A DNA stretch of 64,000 bases from Halorussus rarus (GTDB lineage Archaea; Halobacteriota; Halobacteria; Halobacteriales; Haladaptataceae): positions 248,001-312,000 of the forward strand of contig NZ_QPMJ01000003.1 of assembly GCF_003369835.1 (NCBI RefSeq). The letters are read 5' to 3'. The position numbers and the translations under genes were made by a program. Shown one piece after another: positions 31,531-40,062 of the stretch. The stretch's first letter is position 1, and every line of letters starts with the position of its first letter. The notes beneath the pieces were generated by a model. It had not been told where the DNA came from and ran no database searches. It was given only the letters and a program-made list of their open reading frames with translations.

Positions 31531-31938
31531 CTACTCCTCGTCCTCGCCGCCGTCGCCGCCCTCGCCGAGCAGTTCCTCGACGTCCTGGTCGCCGCGCTCG
31601 GCGATCTTGACGTTGAGCTGGGCCGTCGCGTCGCTGACCTCGCCGCCGCGGACGGTCACGCGCTTGCGCTCGCCGTCGCGGGACGGCTCGTAGCCGACGC
31701 CGCCCTCGAGGAGGACTTCCTTGAGGTTCGGGCCGGCGACGTCGCCGCGCATCGGGCGACCCGCGTCGTCGGAGCCGCCGGTGATCTCGACCGTGTAGCC
31801 GTCGAGGCCGACCGCGCCGCCGTCGACCTCCTCGCCGATGGACATGCCGAGGAACCGGTTGGCGTCCTGTCCGTCAACGTCGCGCTGGTAGGTCGTCCCG
31901 GAGTCGGGGTCCGCGACGACGACCTGAAAGTCTGCCAT
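31531..31938 (-). CDS. rps6e: 30S ribosomal protein S6e
   Basis: The 135-residue archaeal/eukaryotic-type S6e begins [21 protein letters not shown]. It shows the family core [32 protein letters not shown] and [21 protein letters not shown]. The acidic C-terminus ([15 protein letters not shown]) is the usual haloarchaeal addition. It is a component of the small ribosomal subunit. No other ribosomal genes are adjacent. Confidence 0.97.
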   Translation of the reverse strand: MADFQVVVADPDSGTTYQRDVDGQDANRFLGMSIGEEVDGGAVGLDGYTVEITGGSDDAGRPMRGDVAGPNLKEVLLEGGVGYEPSRDGERKRVTVRGGEVSDATAQLNVKIAERGDQDVEELLGEGGDGGEDEE

Positions 31939-31984
31939 ACGGGTCAGAAAGGGGACGTTGCCTAAAAATACGTCGAAGTGCGGC

Positions 31985-32581
31985 TTACGACTCGCAGCCG
32001 AATCCCGCGCCCTCGACCCCTGACTCGCCGACTCGCAGCGACAGCTCCGTGACGTGGCCGTCGCACCGGATCAGCCCCCAGGCGGTCAGGACGGTCGCGT
32101 TCGTCCCACTGCCCTCGCGCTTCTCGCGGACCGTGTAGACGACGTTCCCGGTCGGCGGCACCCCGTCGTCGGTCACCGTGAAGTTCGGCGACCCCTCGAA
32201 GAAGGCACCGCCGACCGTATCGCCGCCCGGGTCCACGTCGGTCACGTTCGACTCGGGACCGAACGCGACCGCGCCCAGTCGGTCGGGCGCCGCGATTCGC
32301 CGCGTCGAGCCGTTCGCGTACGTCACGGTGACGTTCTCGAAGGGCTCGGCGACCAGGCGGGCGGCGACGACGTACGTCCGGGCCGGGTCGCCGGTCAGCT
32401 CGACCGCGAAGGTCTCGTTGCCGGCCGGGGTCGGCGTCTCGGCGTCGGGTGCGCTCGCACAGCCCGCGAGCACCGCCAGGAGGGCGAACGCGAGCGGAAC
32501 CGTGAGGCGCCTCGCCCGGCGTCGCGGCGGACTCGATTCGGTGGTACGGGGCGGTCGACTCGCGGGGGGACGTCGCGTCAC
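31985..32581 (-). CDS. lipoprotein of unknown function
   Basis: The 198-residue protein has a long basic N-terminus (about 28 residues, Arg/Pro-rich) and then a hydrophobic segment ending in the lipobox LAGC at residues 38-41. It is predicted to be lipid-anchored on the outer face of the membrane. The mature part is beta-rich with repeated [23 protein letters not shown]-type strands and two cysteines near the C-terminus (IRCDG, FGCES). No relative is recognised. A shorter start nearer the lipobox is possible. Confidence 0.7.
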   Translation of the reverse strand: MTRRPPASRPPRTTESSPPRRRARRLTVPLAFALLAVLAGCASAPDAETPTPAGNETFAVELTGDPARTYVVAARLVAEPFENVTVTYANGSTRRIAAPDRLGAVAFGPESNVTDVDPGGDTVGGAFFEGSPNFTVTDDGVPPTGNVVYTVREKREGSGTNATVLTAWGLIRCDGHVTELSLRVGESGVEGAGFGCES

Positions 32582-32683
32582 GGAGGACGATTCGCCGACA
32601 CTGCACTTGAATCTCCGTAGATTTCGCGCCGGCGGCGCGAACCCGTGGCGCGGACTTTTCTTCCCCGGCGCCGTACCCGACCC

Positions 32684-33379
32684 ATGCGCGACAGCATCAA
32701 AGCACTGACAGCCGGCGCCGGCGGCCTCCTCGCGGCGTGGGTCGGCTGGGGGCTCTACGTCGACCGCACGACCGAGCGCGTCCCCTACGAGACCGTCGAG
32801 ACGTTCGACGGGGCGGAGCTCCGGCGCTACCCCAGGACGGTCCTGGTGGAGACGACCGCCGACGACCAGCGCACCGCCTTCGGGCGGCTCTTCGGGTACA
32901 TCTCGGGCGAGAACGCGGCCGACGAGGAGCTCTCGATGACCGCACCCGTGGCCACCGACGCCGATGGAGGGGGTACCGCGGTGTCGATGACCGCCCCGGT
33001 CCGGACCGCGCTCTCCGGCGGCGAGCGCGTGCCGATGACCGCCCCGGTCCGCACCGACTCCGGGTCCGGCGCGGGCGGCGGCAGCGTCACCATGGCGTTC
33101 TACCTCCCGGCGGAGTACTCGCCCGGCACCGCCCCGACGCCGACCGACCCGCGAGTCCGGCTCGTGGTCGAACCGCCCCGCACGCTCGCGGTCCGGTCGT
33201 TCTCGTGGTACGCGACCGACGACCGGATCGAGCGCAATCTCCGGGACCTGCGCGACGCGCTCGACGCCCGCGACCTCGCCGCCCGCGGCCGGCCGGTCGT
33301 CCTCCAGTACGACGACCCGTGGACACCGCCGTTCATGCGCCGGAACGAGGTCGGCGTCGAGGTCATAGACGAGACGTAG
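32684..33379 (+). CDS. SOUL heme-binding family protein
   Basis: The 231-residue protein starts at ATG 32684 with an N-terminal membrane anchor (residues 8-27). SOUL/HBP features follow: YETVETFDGAELRRYPRTVLVET, FGRLFGYISGEN, repeats of MTAPV and VTMAFYLPAEY, and the end segment FSWYATDDRIERNL. SOUL proteins bind heme or tetrapyrroles. MTAPV occurs three times (near residues 86, 103 and 116), where two is usual, so the inter-repeat linker looks duplicated. It is anchored and probably faces outward. Confidence 0.88.
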   Translation: MRDSIKALTAGAGGLLAAWVGWGLYVDRTTERVPYETVETFDGAELRRYPRTVLVETTADDQRTAFGRLFGYISGENAADEELSMTAPVATDADGGGTAVSMTAPVRTALSGGERVPMTAPVRTDSGSGAGGGSVTMAFYLPAEYSPGTAPTPTDPRVRLVVEPPRTLAVRSFSWYATDDRIERNLRDLRDALDARDLAARGRPVVLQYDDPWTPPFMRRNEVGVEVIDET

Positions 33380-33433
33380 CCGCGAGCGTCCGTCGCCGTC
33401 GCGATAGCGCCGTCGGTCGCGCTGGTCGCCCGG

Positions 33434-34195
33434 CTACGCGAAGTCGCCGAGTTCGCTGTTGACCCGGTAGGTCAGCTCCTCGCCGTCCTCCTCCTCCCCG
33501 TCCGGCGAGACCCGCCGGACCCACGCGGTGTAGCTCTCGGGCAGGTCGTCGAGGTCTACGCGGATCTTCAGAACCGTGGCCTCGCGGGCCTTCGCCCGCA
33601 TCGCCGCGCGCTGGCTCCGCTCGAACGACCCGTCGCCGGCCTTGACCTCGCACCAGTACTCGGTCAGGACGGGCCGGTCGGGTCCCAGCCGGACGACCGC
33701 CCGGCAGTCGGGCTCCCACCGCCGGTCCGACCGGACGACAACCGGCTCGGGGGCGGTGTCGAGTTCGACCCGCAGGGGCTCGTCGCTCGCGTCGCCGCTG
33801 TCGGAGAGATCGACGTCGACCCGCGCGAAGTGGGTGAGCAGCGGCGGATTCACCGGCGGCGTGCAGACCAGCGCCTCCCCGAGCGCGCCGTACTGGTTGG
33901 CCTCGGTGTCGAACGTCAGCCCCTCGGTCGGCGTCCCCTCGGGCGTCCGGGTCCGGCGGTCGGGCCACCCGACGAGGTAGCCGTCGACGTCGTCGGGGTC
34001 CTGCGGGGCGGCCCGCTGGACCTTGACCGCGGCGTCGCCGTCGGCCGACAGCTCCCGGGCCCGCCGGTGGGCCGCGGCCTCCGAGTCGAAGTCGAGGCGG
34101 TCGCCCTCGGCTCGGACGAGCCGCCGGACCGCCCGGTTCTCCTCCCGCGCGCTGTCCTTGACGGCGACGGTGAACGGGTCGGGGTCGAAGCTCAT
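33434..34195 (-). CDS. hypothetical protein with a PD-(D/E)XK-like C-terminal motif
   Basis: The 253-residue protein starts at ATG 34195 (MSFDPDPFTVAV). The first 90 residues are charged, with a YLVGWPDRRT strand. The C-terminal half has RWEPDCRAVVRLG, then LTEYWCEVKAGDGSFERSQRAAM and ATVLKIRVDLDDLPESYTAWV. An Asp, a hydrophobic-ExK strand and a downstream Gln in a helix match the PD-(D/E)XK nuclease layout (compare VRR-NUC/Holliday-resolvase types). Nuclease activity is inference. Its neighbours on the other strand include an RNA-ligase-like gene and an Mrr-type gene. Confidence 0.7.
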   Translation of the reverse strand: MSFDPDPFTVAVKDSAREENRAVRRLVRAEGDRLDFDSEAAAHRRARELSADGDAAVKVQRAAPQDPDDVDGYLVGWPDRRTRTPEGTPTEGLTFDTEANQYGALGEALVCTPPVNPPLLTHFARVDVDLSDSGDASDEPLRVELDTAPEPVVVRSDRRWEPDCRAVVRLGPDRPVLTEYWCEVKAGDGSFERSQRAAMRAKAREATVLKIRVDLDDLPESYTAWVRRVSPDGEEEDGEELTYRVNSELGDFA

Positions 34196-34615
34196 TACCG
34201 GGTGTGTTCGGGCGCGGTATTTGTATCTGAAGATGCGCGACCGAGGGTGAAATCTGACGGCTACTCTGTGGGCCGGAACTGCTCCCTACGTAGCAGAACG
34301 TCGAACGACGGCGCGAAGCTAGCTACTGCCGTCACCTGTGTACCGCAACCGCCCCGCCACGCAACCGCGGGCCTCACACCTCCCCAACCGCTTGCGTTGC
34401 TCGCTCGCTCCGCTCGCTGCGCTACTCTATCCCTCGCACGCCTGGCGCGACACGAGGTCGAGCCAGCGCGCGCCGGCCTGCCGCCGAGCCACCCGAAAGT
34501 TCTCAAGGACCTCCCCGCGGAGCGCCGTCCCCGGTCGCCGGCCGCGTCGCGCCCGACCCCGTGCGATTGGCCGGTTTCTCAACCTCTTTATCGGTGCTCG
34601 CCCGTAGCCACGGGC
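34196..34615. other. 420-bp non-coding interval
   Basis: There is no convincing ORF. It contains a run of alternating CTCGC/GCTCC units (about 34395-34425) and ends in an AT-richer promoter stretch (CAACCTCTTTATCGG) before azlC. The opposite strand holds the start of the PD-(D/E)XK-like gene. No tRNA or repeat unit was recognised. Confidence 0.5.
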
Positions 34616-35332
34616 ATGTCCGGCTCCGCGACCGGGTCCGGCGAGCCGCGCGCGGCGTTCCGCGCGGGCGTCCGGGACGTGCTGCCCGCGCTGCCCGCCA
34701 ACGTCCCGTTCGGTATCATCGCGGGGGTCGCCACGGTCGGCGCGGGGTTCGACCCGGCCCAGGCCACCGCGTTCGCCGGGATGCTGTTCGCCGGGGCCGC
34801 CCAGGTCGCCGCGGTCGAACTCGTCGACCAGCGCGCGCCGGTCGTCGTGGTCGTCGCGACCGCGCTGGTCGTGAACCTCCGGTACCTGATGTACAGCGCG
34901 TCGCTCGGCGCGCACTTCCGGGACCTCTCGACCCGGTGGAAGCTGGTGGTCGCGTTCTTCCTGCTCGACGTGACCTACGCGCTCTCGGTCGGCCGGTTCG
35001 AGGGCCGCGAGGACGCCGACCCGACCGGCGAGGGCCGGTGGTACTACCTCGGGACCGCGCTCCCGCTGTGGGGGACGTGGATCGCCGCGAGCCTCGTCGG
35101 CATCGTCTTCGGCGCGCGCGTCCCGGCGGGCTGGCAGCTCGACTTCGCCATCCCGCTGCTGTTCATGGGGCTGCTGTTCCCGGCGCTCGACGGCGGTCCG
35201 TCCTACGTCGCCGCGGGGGCGGCCGGCGTCCTCGCGGTCGCGGGGTTCGGCCTGCCGTTCAACGTCGGCATCCTCGCCGCCGCGGTCGGCGGCATCCTCG
35301 CTGGCGTCCTCGCGGAGGTGAGCCTGCGGTGA
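34616..35332 (+). CDS. azlC: AzlC family branched-chain amino-acid exporter, large subunit
   Basis: The 238-residue membrane protein has the AzlC/YgaZ pattern: VLPALPANVPFGIIAGVATVGAGFDPAQA, then FAGAAQVAAVEL and LVVNLRYLMYSASLGAHFRDL, with about seven hydrophobic segments. With AzlD it forms a two-component exporter of branched-chain amino acids or analogues. It overlaps the downstream azlD by 4 bp (GTGA). The ATG at 34616 lies about 30 bp after a TTTATC box. Confidence 0.92.
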   Translation: MSGSATGSGEPRAAFRAGVRDVLPALPANVPFGIIAGVATVGAGFDPAQATAFAGMLFAGAAQVAAVELVDQRAPVVVVVATALVVNLRYLMYSASLGAHFRDLSTRWKLVVAFFLLDVTYALSVGRFEGREDADPTGEGRWYYLGTALPLWGTWIAASLVGIVFGARVPAGWQLDFAIPLLFMGLLFPALDGGPSYVAAGAAGVLAVAGFGLPFNVGILAAAVGGILAGVLAEVSLR

Positions 35333-35676
35333 CTCGGGCGCCGCTCGGCGACGCCTCGGTCTGGCTGGTCGTCCTGGCGGCGAGCGCCGGCACCTTCGCC
35401 ATCCGGCTGTCGTTCATCGCGCTGTTCGGCCGGCTCGAACGCGTCCCGCCCCGTCTCGAACTCGCGCTGCAGTACGTGCCCGCGGCGGTCCTGACCGCGC
35501 TGGTCGCGCCGCGACTCGTCTACCTCGACGGCGCGCTCGCGCTCGGCGCCGGCAACGAGCGACTGCTCGCGGGCCTGGTCGCGGCGGTCGTCGCGTGGCG
35601 GACCGAGAGCCTGCTCTGGACCATCGTGGTCGGGATGGCCGCGCTCTGGACGCTGACGTGGCTTCCGGTCGGGTGA
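35329..35676 (+). CDS. azlD: AzlD family branched-chain amino-acid exporter, small subunit
   Basis: The 115-residue protein with four hydrophobic segments starts at GTG 35329, overlapping azlC by 4 bp. The strand ASAGTFAIRLSFIALFGR near the start, LELALQYVPAAVLTALVAPRL in the middle and TIVVGMAALWTLTWL at the end are typical of AzlD/YgaH. It is the partner of the preceding AzlC. Confidence 0.9.
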   Translation: MTRAPLGDASVWLVVLAASAGTFAIRLSFIALFGRLERVPPRLELALQYVPAAVLTALVAPRLVYLDGALALGAGNERLLAGLVAAVVAWRTESLLWTIVVGMAALWTLTWLPVG

Positions 35677-35747
35677 CTGTCCGGCGCGTTTCGCCCCCGG
35701 GGCTCCCGTGCAAACCCTTACCTCCGCGCGCCGACAACTCCCCGGCC

Positions 35748-36701
35748 ATGAAGCGGTACCCCGAGACCCCCCGCGCCGCCGACGCGCCGCCCGGCCTGTT
35801 CGAGTCGGGGCACCTCTGGCTCCAGGAACTGGTCGACGGCGCCCACCTCCGGTTCCGCCTGCGGGAATCGGGCATGCTCGAATTCGGCGACCGGGACAGG
35901 GTCTATCGGGACACCGCCGCGCGAAGCGCGTCGAGCAGTCGGACGGGGTCCGACGACGCGGACGAGATCCCCGCGTCCTACCGCCACGCGGTCCGGCACG
36001 TCCGCGAGTCGTTCGACCGCGAGGCGCTCCGGGCGGCCCGCGAGGACCCCTCGTCGGTCGTCTTCTTCGGCGAGGCGACCGTCCGGTGCGGCGTCGACTA
36101 CGACTGGGACCGTACCCCCTCGTTCCTCGGGTTCGACGTCTGGGACGCCGACGCGCAGGGCGCGTCGAGCAGTCGGACGGGGTCCGACGACGCAGATGCG
36201 GGACAGTTCCTCCCGCCGGACGCGGTCGAGCAGGTGTTCGACCGCGTCGGACTCGACTCGGTCAACGTCTTCGCGAAGGAGGTCCGGGCCGCGGACTTCG
36301 ACCCCGAGGACTACGCGATTCCCGACTCGGCGTGGTACGACGGCCCCGCCGCGGGCGCGGTGGTCCGGAACAAGACCGGCCAGCGAGCCGTGATTCCCAA
36401 TCTCGACGTCGAGGAAGCGGCGGTCGACGAGACCGCGCCGGTCGACCCGTCGGCCGAGGACGCCGAAACGCGCGCCGAGGAACTGGCCGAGCGGTTCGTC
36501 ACCCGCGAGCGCGTCGAGGCGGTGGCCGACGACCTCGAAGCCCGGGGACGCCCAGCCACGTTCGACGCCGTCTTCGAGCGCGTGTTCGAGGCCGTCGCCC
36601 GCGAGGAGCACCGCCTGCTGTTCGGCGAGCGCGCGTCGGTCGACGTCGGCGCGTTCCGCTCGGCGGTGGCGGCCCGGACCCAGCGGCTCCGCGAGACCTG
36701 A
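35748..36701 (+). CDS. RNA-ligase-like protein with degenerate active site
   Basis: The 317-residue protein has the fold pattern of a haloarchaeal RNA-ligase-like family: HLWLQELVDGAHLRFRL, then VVFFGEATVR, TPSFLGFDVWDAD and GPAAGAVVRNKTGQRA. The expected motif I lysine (KxDG) is Leu28 in LVDG, and motif V, where lysines are expected after VVRN..., reads RAVIPN. Two insertions of the same ASSSRTGSDDAD peptide, at about residues 60-72 and 138-150, come from a 34-bp repeat. Without the lysine, nucleotidyl transfer is not expected, so it is a pseudoenzyme or a decaying gene. The reading frame is intact. Confidence 0.7.
   Translation: MKRYPETPRAADAPPGLFESGHLWLQELVDGAHLRFRLRESGMLEFGDRDRVYRDTAARSASSSRTGSDDADEIPASYRHAVRHVRESFDREALRAAREDPSSVVFFGEATVRCGVDYDWDRTPSFLGFDVWDADAQGASSSRTGSDDADAGQFLPPDAVEQVFDRVGLDSVNVFAKEVRAADFDPEDYAIPDSAWYDGPAAGAVVRNKTGQRAVIPNLDVEEAAVDETAPVDPSAEDAETRAEELAERFVTRERVEAVADDLEARGRPATFDAVFERVFEAVAREEHRLLFGERASVDVGAFRSAVAARTQRLRET
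35926..35959 (+). repeat. palindromic in-frame insertion element, copy 1
   Basis: These 34 bases recur identically at 36160-36193, 234 bp away and in the same codon phase. The core GTCGGAC-GGG-GTCCGAC (35938-35954) is a hairpin with 7-bp arms. GCGTC and GACGC extend the stem after a five-base bulge (35933-35937). It encodes ASSSRTGSDDA inside the RNA-ligase-like gene. Confidence 0.85.
36160..36193 (+). repeat. palindromic in-frame insertion element, copy 2
   Basis: This is the identical 34-bp copy of the element at 35926-35959, with the same hairpin core. It sits between FDVWDAD and FLPPDAVE, a position where a compact relative would need only two or three residues. Flanking codons differ from copy 1, so this is not simple slippage of a tandem repeat. 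Confidence 0.85.
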
Positions 36702-36786
36702 CCGTGGTCGAAAATACGGTTCGGTATTCAGCAGCGCTTGTGTGGTACTCGTTCCATGATGCCCTCGGCGACACGCAACCAGGTGA

Positions 36787-37110
36787 TCAGTCCTCCTCGT
36801 CGTCCCCGCCGGGCAAGCGACGGACCGCCTTCAGCCACCTGTCTTTGGCCGCCTGCCCGGGGTACGCGATCGGGTCGTACGCGATGTCTTCGGCCGTCCC
36901 GAGATGCTCCCCTTCCCTGCCGGTCGCCCGTCGCCACAGGCCGACTACCGCTGCGATCAGCAACGACGCGAACAGGACAGCCAACGCGACGCTGGCGAAA
37001 CTATCGAACGGCGACACCACGAAGGCCAGAAGTGTCGCGAGCGCCGCCAGCGACGACCCGTAGAAGAGGTAAATGAGCGACTTGCCGGATATATCGAACG
37101 TGCGGCTCAT
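36787..37110 (-). CDS. two-segment membrane protein of unknown function
   Basis: The 107-residue protein starts at ATG 37110. A short polar N-terminus precedes two hydrophobic segments (about 11-31 and 36-58). An Arg/charged tail follows, with DPIAYPGQAAKDRW and an acidic end. It has no cysteines. GC is lower than in neighbouring enzymes. I do not recognise the family. Confidence 0.7.
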   Translation of the reverse strand: MSRTFDISGKSLIYLFYGSSLAALATLLAFVVSPFDSFASVALAVLFASLLIAAVVGLWRRATGREGEHLGTAEDIAYDPIAYPGQAAKDRWLKAVRRLPGGDDEED

Positions 37111-37277
37111 CTTCGTATCGGACGGTCACTCGATGGACTGATAATCCTTTTCGACTGGTTGGATACCTCGCACCACGCTACAGCACGGAAGAACTCGATT
37201 CGTCGCACTCCTCCTTACCGAGCAACAGCCTGATTCTGCGAGGTGGACGGAGAGAATGGGCGCATTTTCACCGACTG

Positions 37278-37661
37278 CTAACGGCCCAGCGCACGGCGAA
37301 TCCTCGCCATCAGACCACCGCCGCCCGACGTCGGGAGTTCGCGGGCCAGCGCGTCGAGCTCGTCGTCGCCGAACCGACCGTCGTGGCGGGCCTCGGTCAG
37401 CCAGTCGTCCCACTCCTCGGCGGTTAGGGTGCCCCGGGACTCCTGGCCCCACTGCTCGACCAGCGCCTCCCGGTCGCGGAACGGGATGTCCATCTCGCCG
37501 CCGCCCCAGTGGAGCGGCGAGAGCCAGAACTCGTACTCGGCGTCCTCGCCCGGCGGCTCGTCGCCGCCCGGGAACTCGACGCGATAGGGGTAGTTGTTGT
37601 AGAGGAAGACGTCGTCGGGCGCGACGGTCTCGCCGTTCGGGAGTTCGAGCGTGCGGGTCAT
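37278..37661 (-). CDS. conserved-looking hypothetical protein
   Basis: The 127-residue acidic soluble protein begins MTRTLELPNGETVAPDDVFLYNNYPYRVEF. It is rich in Trp and Tyr in the middle (YEFWLSPLHWGGGEMDIPF) and then helical (REALVEQWGQ, WDDWLTEARHDGRF). The C-terminus is basic (LMARIRRALGR). No motif reveals a function. Confidence 0.75.
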   Translation of the reverse strand: MTRTLELPNGETVAPDDVFLYNNYPYRVEFPGGDEPPGEDAEYEFWLSPLHWGGGEMDIPFRDREALVEQWGQESRGTLTAEEWDDWLTEARHDGRFGDDELDALARELPTSGGGGLMARIRRALGR

Positions 37662-37819
37662 CCGGGCGGGCGGAGCTACGGTCGGCGACCTATTGAGCGT
37701 TCGGCCGGGGGTCTCGAAGCAGATTCGGTCACCCCATCGACGACTGGCGTCTCCTGTCCGGACACTCTCTCGAACGCGACCGCGAAACCTTTAGATCCCC
37801 GGTCTCGCTACGTGGGAGC

Positions 37820-38847
37820 ATGGCGATGTCGGCGGCGCAGGACCGACTGCTCGACCGCATCCTGGAGCTCTCCCCGGCGGAGTTCGAGGTGCTCTGCAAG
37901 GTCGTCCTCGCGGGGAGCCTCCGGACGACGCGGCTCGCGGTCACCCCCGCCTCGCAGGACGGCGGCATCGACATCGAGGGCCGGCTCAGCTACGACTGGT
38001 TCGCCGCGGACTTCGGCGCGCAGGTCAAGCGGTACGCCCCCGGTAACGTCGTCGGCAGCGACCGCATCCACCGGCTGGCAGGCGCGCTCACGGAGAACGG
38101 CTACGACCTCGGCACCTTCGTCACCACGAGCTCCTACTCGGGACCGGCCCGCGAGACGGCCGAACGACTGCCGATTCAACTGGTCTCGGGCGCCGACCTC
38201 ACCGAATCGATGCTCCGGACCGGCGTCGGCGTGACCGGGGCCGGCGACGACTACGACCTCGACCCGACGTTCTGGCGGGCGCTCGCCGAGAGCGACGAGA
38301 AGGTCCCGGCGAGCGAGGTGCCGCTGGCCAACAACCTCGACCGGGTCCGCGACGTGCTCGGGGCGCTCCGGGCGACCGACGGGACCCGCGACGAGATACG
38401 GCGGTGGGCGGCCGAGTCCGCCGACCGCGACCTCTCTGAGCGCCACGTCTACATCAACGCCAACTCCGCGACCGTGCTCGGGCTCGCCCGCGAGGAACCG
38501 TCGCCCGAGGGCGACGCTCGGCGGTGGGGACTGACCGCGACGGGCGCCGACTACCTCGATGCGGGCGCCGAATCCTCGAACGAGCGATCCGCAGCGTCGA
38601 CCTCGTCGGGCGCGTCCGCGCGGCGGTCGCCGACGCCGGCGAACTCCCCGCGACCGAGATAGACGAGACCGTCGCCGCGGAGACGTCCGGCCTCTCCGAG
38701 ACCAGCGTCGAGCGCCGAAGCAGCGCGATACGGGCGTGGCTCGGCGTCCTTCCCGAGATATCGGTCGAGGGGCCGCGGTCGGCGAAGCGATACGTCCTGT
38801 CGGACGACGGCGACGGGGAACTTCCGCCGGAGTCGCCCCGCGAGTAG
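37820..38847 (+). pseudogene. Mrr-type restriction endonuclease interrupted by a frameshift
   Basis: The frame from 37820 (ATG; another ATG at 37826) encodes an N-terminal Mrr-like nuclease domain. It has SPAEFEVLCKVVL at 20-30, then ASQDGGIDIEG with the metal-binding Asp51, and AQVKRY with Lys70, the Asp-QxK pair of type IV restriction enzymes. A helical middle follows. Around 38560-38580 the homologous-looking sequence leaves this frame. The original frame then becomes Ser/Arg/Pro-rich and stops at 38662. The next frame continues with a helical domain (RAIRSVDLVGRVRAAVADAG, ETSVERRSSAIRAWLGVLPEI) to 38847. A one-base loss explains this and restores about 342 residues. It could be a sequencing error, a decayed gene or phase variation. 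Confidence 0.75.
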
Positions 38848-38886
38848 CGACTCGCTGCAGGAGTCGGGCCACGGCTCTGCTCTCGT

Positions 38887-40062
38887 TCACTGACTATCCC
38901 GAGCGCAGAGCGCGAGCCGCCAGTCCGTAGGGTCGCCCAGCGCCCGACCCTCCAGCGTCCAGTCGCCCCCGTCGTCGGCCGGCCGGGCGACCTGCACCGT
39001 CGGCGTGGCGACCCACGACAGCGGCGGTCGTCGGTCGCCGCGGAAGCCGTGGGCCGCCAGCAGCGAGTCGGGCAGGCTGTCGCCCTCGGCGAGTATCACG
39101 TCGGCGTCGGCGTGCTCGTCGAGCACCGCGGGCAGCAGCGCCGACAGCGCGCGGTCGCGCTCGGGGCTCCCCGCCAGCGGGACCACGTCGGCGAGCTGGA
39201 CGACCCGCGTCCCGTCCGACCGGGTCCGCGCGCCCACGACGAGGGCGGCGGCCGGGCCGTCGGCCGACGCCACGACCGTCTCGTACGCCCACGTCGGGTT
39301 GTCGAACCGCCAGCGGTAGAACCGCTCGTCGCGGGCGACGTGGAATCGGCGCGGCTCGCCGGCGTCGGCCAGCGACGCGAGCAGTTCGGGCGGCACGCGG
39401 TCGTGCCACCGGACGGCGGTTCCCTCGGTCCCCGCAGCTTCTTCGGACGACGCCGCCGACGCTGGCGATGCCGACGCCAGGCGCTCCCGAGCCGCGAAGT
39501 ACGACCGCGCCGCGCGTCGACCGGCGTCCGCCGCCGCTTCGCCGAGCCGGTCCGGCGGCTCGACCGCGACGGCGTCCGAGACCCACGCGGCCGGGTTCTG
39601 GACCCGGTAGTAGGTCGTGCGCTCGGCGACGACCTCCCAGCCGAGCTTGCGGTTCCCGGGCAGCGAGTACCGGTTCGGGAAGTTGAAGTAGCAGTCGACC
39701 CGGTCGGCGTAGCGGTCGAGCGCGGCCTCTGTCATCCGGGTGAACAGCCCCCGACGCCGGTGGTCGGGGGCGACCACGGTGTCGCACGGCTGGAAGGCGA
39801 GGCGGTCGGTCCCCTCGACACGGAGCGCGAGCGGGAGGAACGCCCTGGCGCCGACCACCTCGCCGCCGGTCTCAGCAAGGAGTATCGGGACGTGGTCGAC
39901 GTACGGGTTCGACCGGTACTTCCAGTCGAACCACGGCTCGCTCGCCCGACCGCCGAGCACGCGCTCGAACAGCGAACGGAACGCCTCGCTGTCGCCCGGT
40001 TCGTACGGGCGAATCTCGTACTCCGGGCTCTCGCGGCGACCGCCCGCTTTCGGTCGACTCAC
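38887..40062 (-). CDS. GNAT family N-acetyltransferase (two-lobe)
   Basis: The 391-residue protein starts at GTG 40062 (MSRPKAGGRRES). The N-terminal GNAT lobe reads YEIRPYEPGDSEAFRSLFERV. The acetyl-CoA loop is VVAPDHRRRGLFTRMTEAAL and FPNRYSLPGNRKLGWEVV follows. A long C-terminal part has FYRWRFDNPTWAYETVVA, as seen in large haloarchaeal GNAT proteins related to Eis. The frame could extend about 57 codons upstream, but that part is Arg/Gly/Pro-rich and unlike coding sequence. The substrate is unknown. Confidence 0.82.
   Translation of the reverse strand: MSRPKAGGRRESPEYEIRPYEPGDSEAFRSLFERVLGGRASEPWFDWKYRSNPYVDHVPILLAETGGEVVGARAFLPLALRVEGTDRLAFQPCDTVVAPDHRRRGLFTRMTEAALDRYADRVDCYFNFPNRYSLPGNRKLGWEVVAERTTYYRVQNPAAWVSDAVAVEPPDRLGEAAADAGRRAARSYFAARERLASASPASAASSEEAAGTEGTAVRWHDRVPPELLASLADAGEPRRFHVARDERFYRWRFDNPTWAYETVVASADGPAAALVVGARTRSDGTRVVQLADVVPLAGSPERDRALSALLPAVLDEHADADVILAEGDSLPDSLLAAHGFRGDRRPPLSWVATPTVQVARPADDGGDWTLEGRALGDPTDWRLALCARDSQ

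Noticed and set aside
34196-34615. Possible tRNA or repeat in the azlC upstream gap
   Set aside because: No cloverleaf arms or CCA context; repeats of CTCGC are low complexity.
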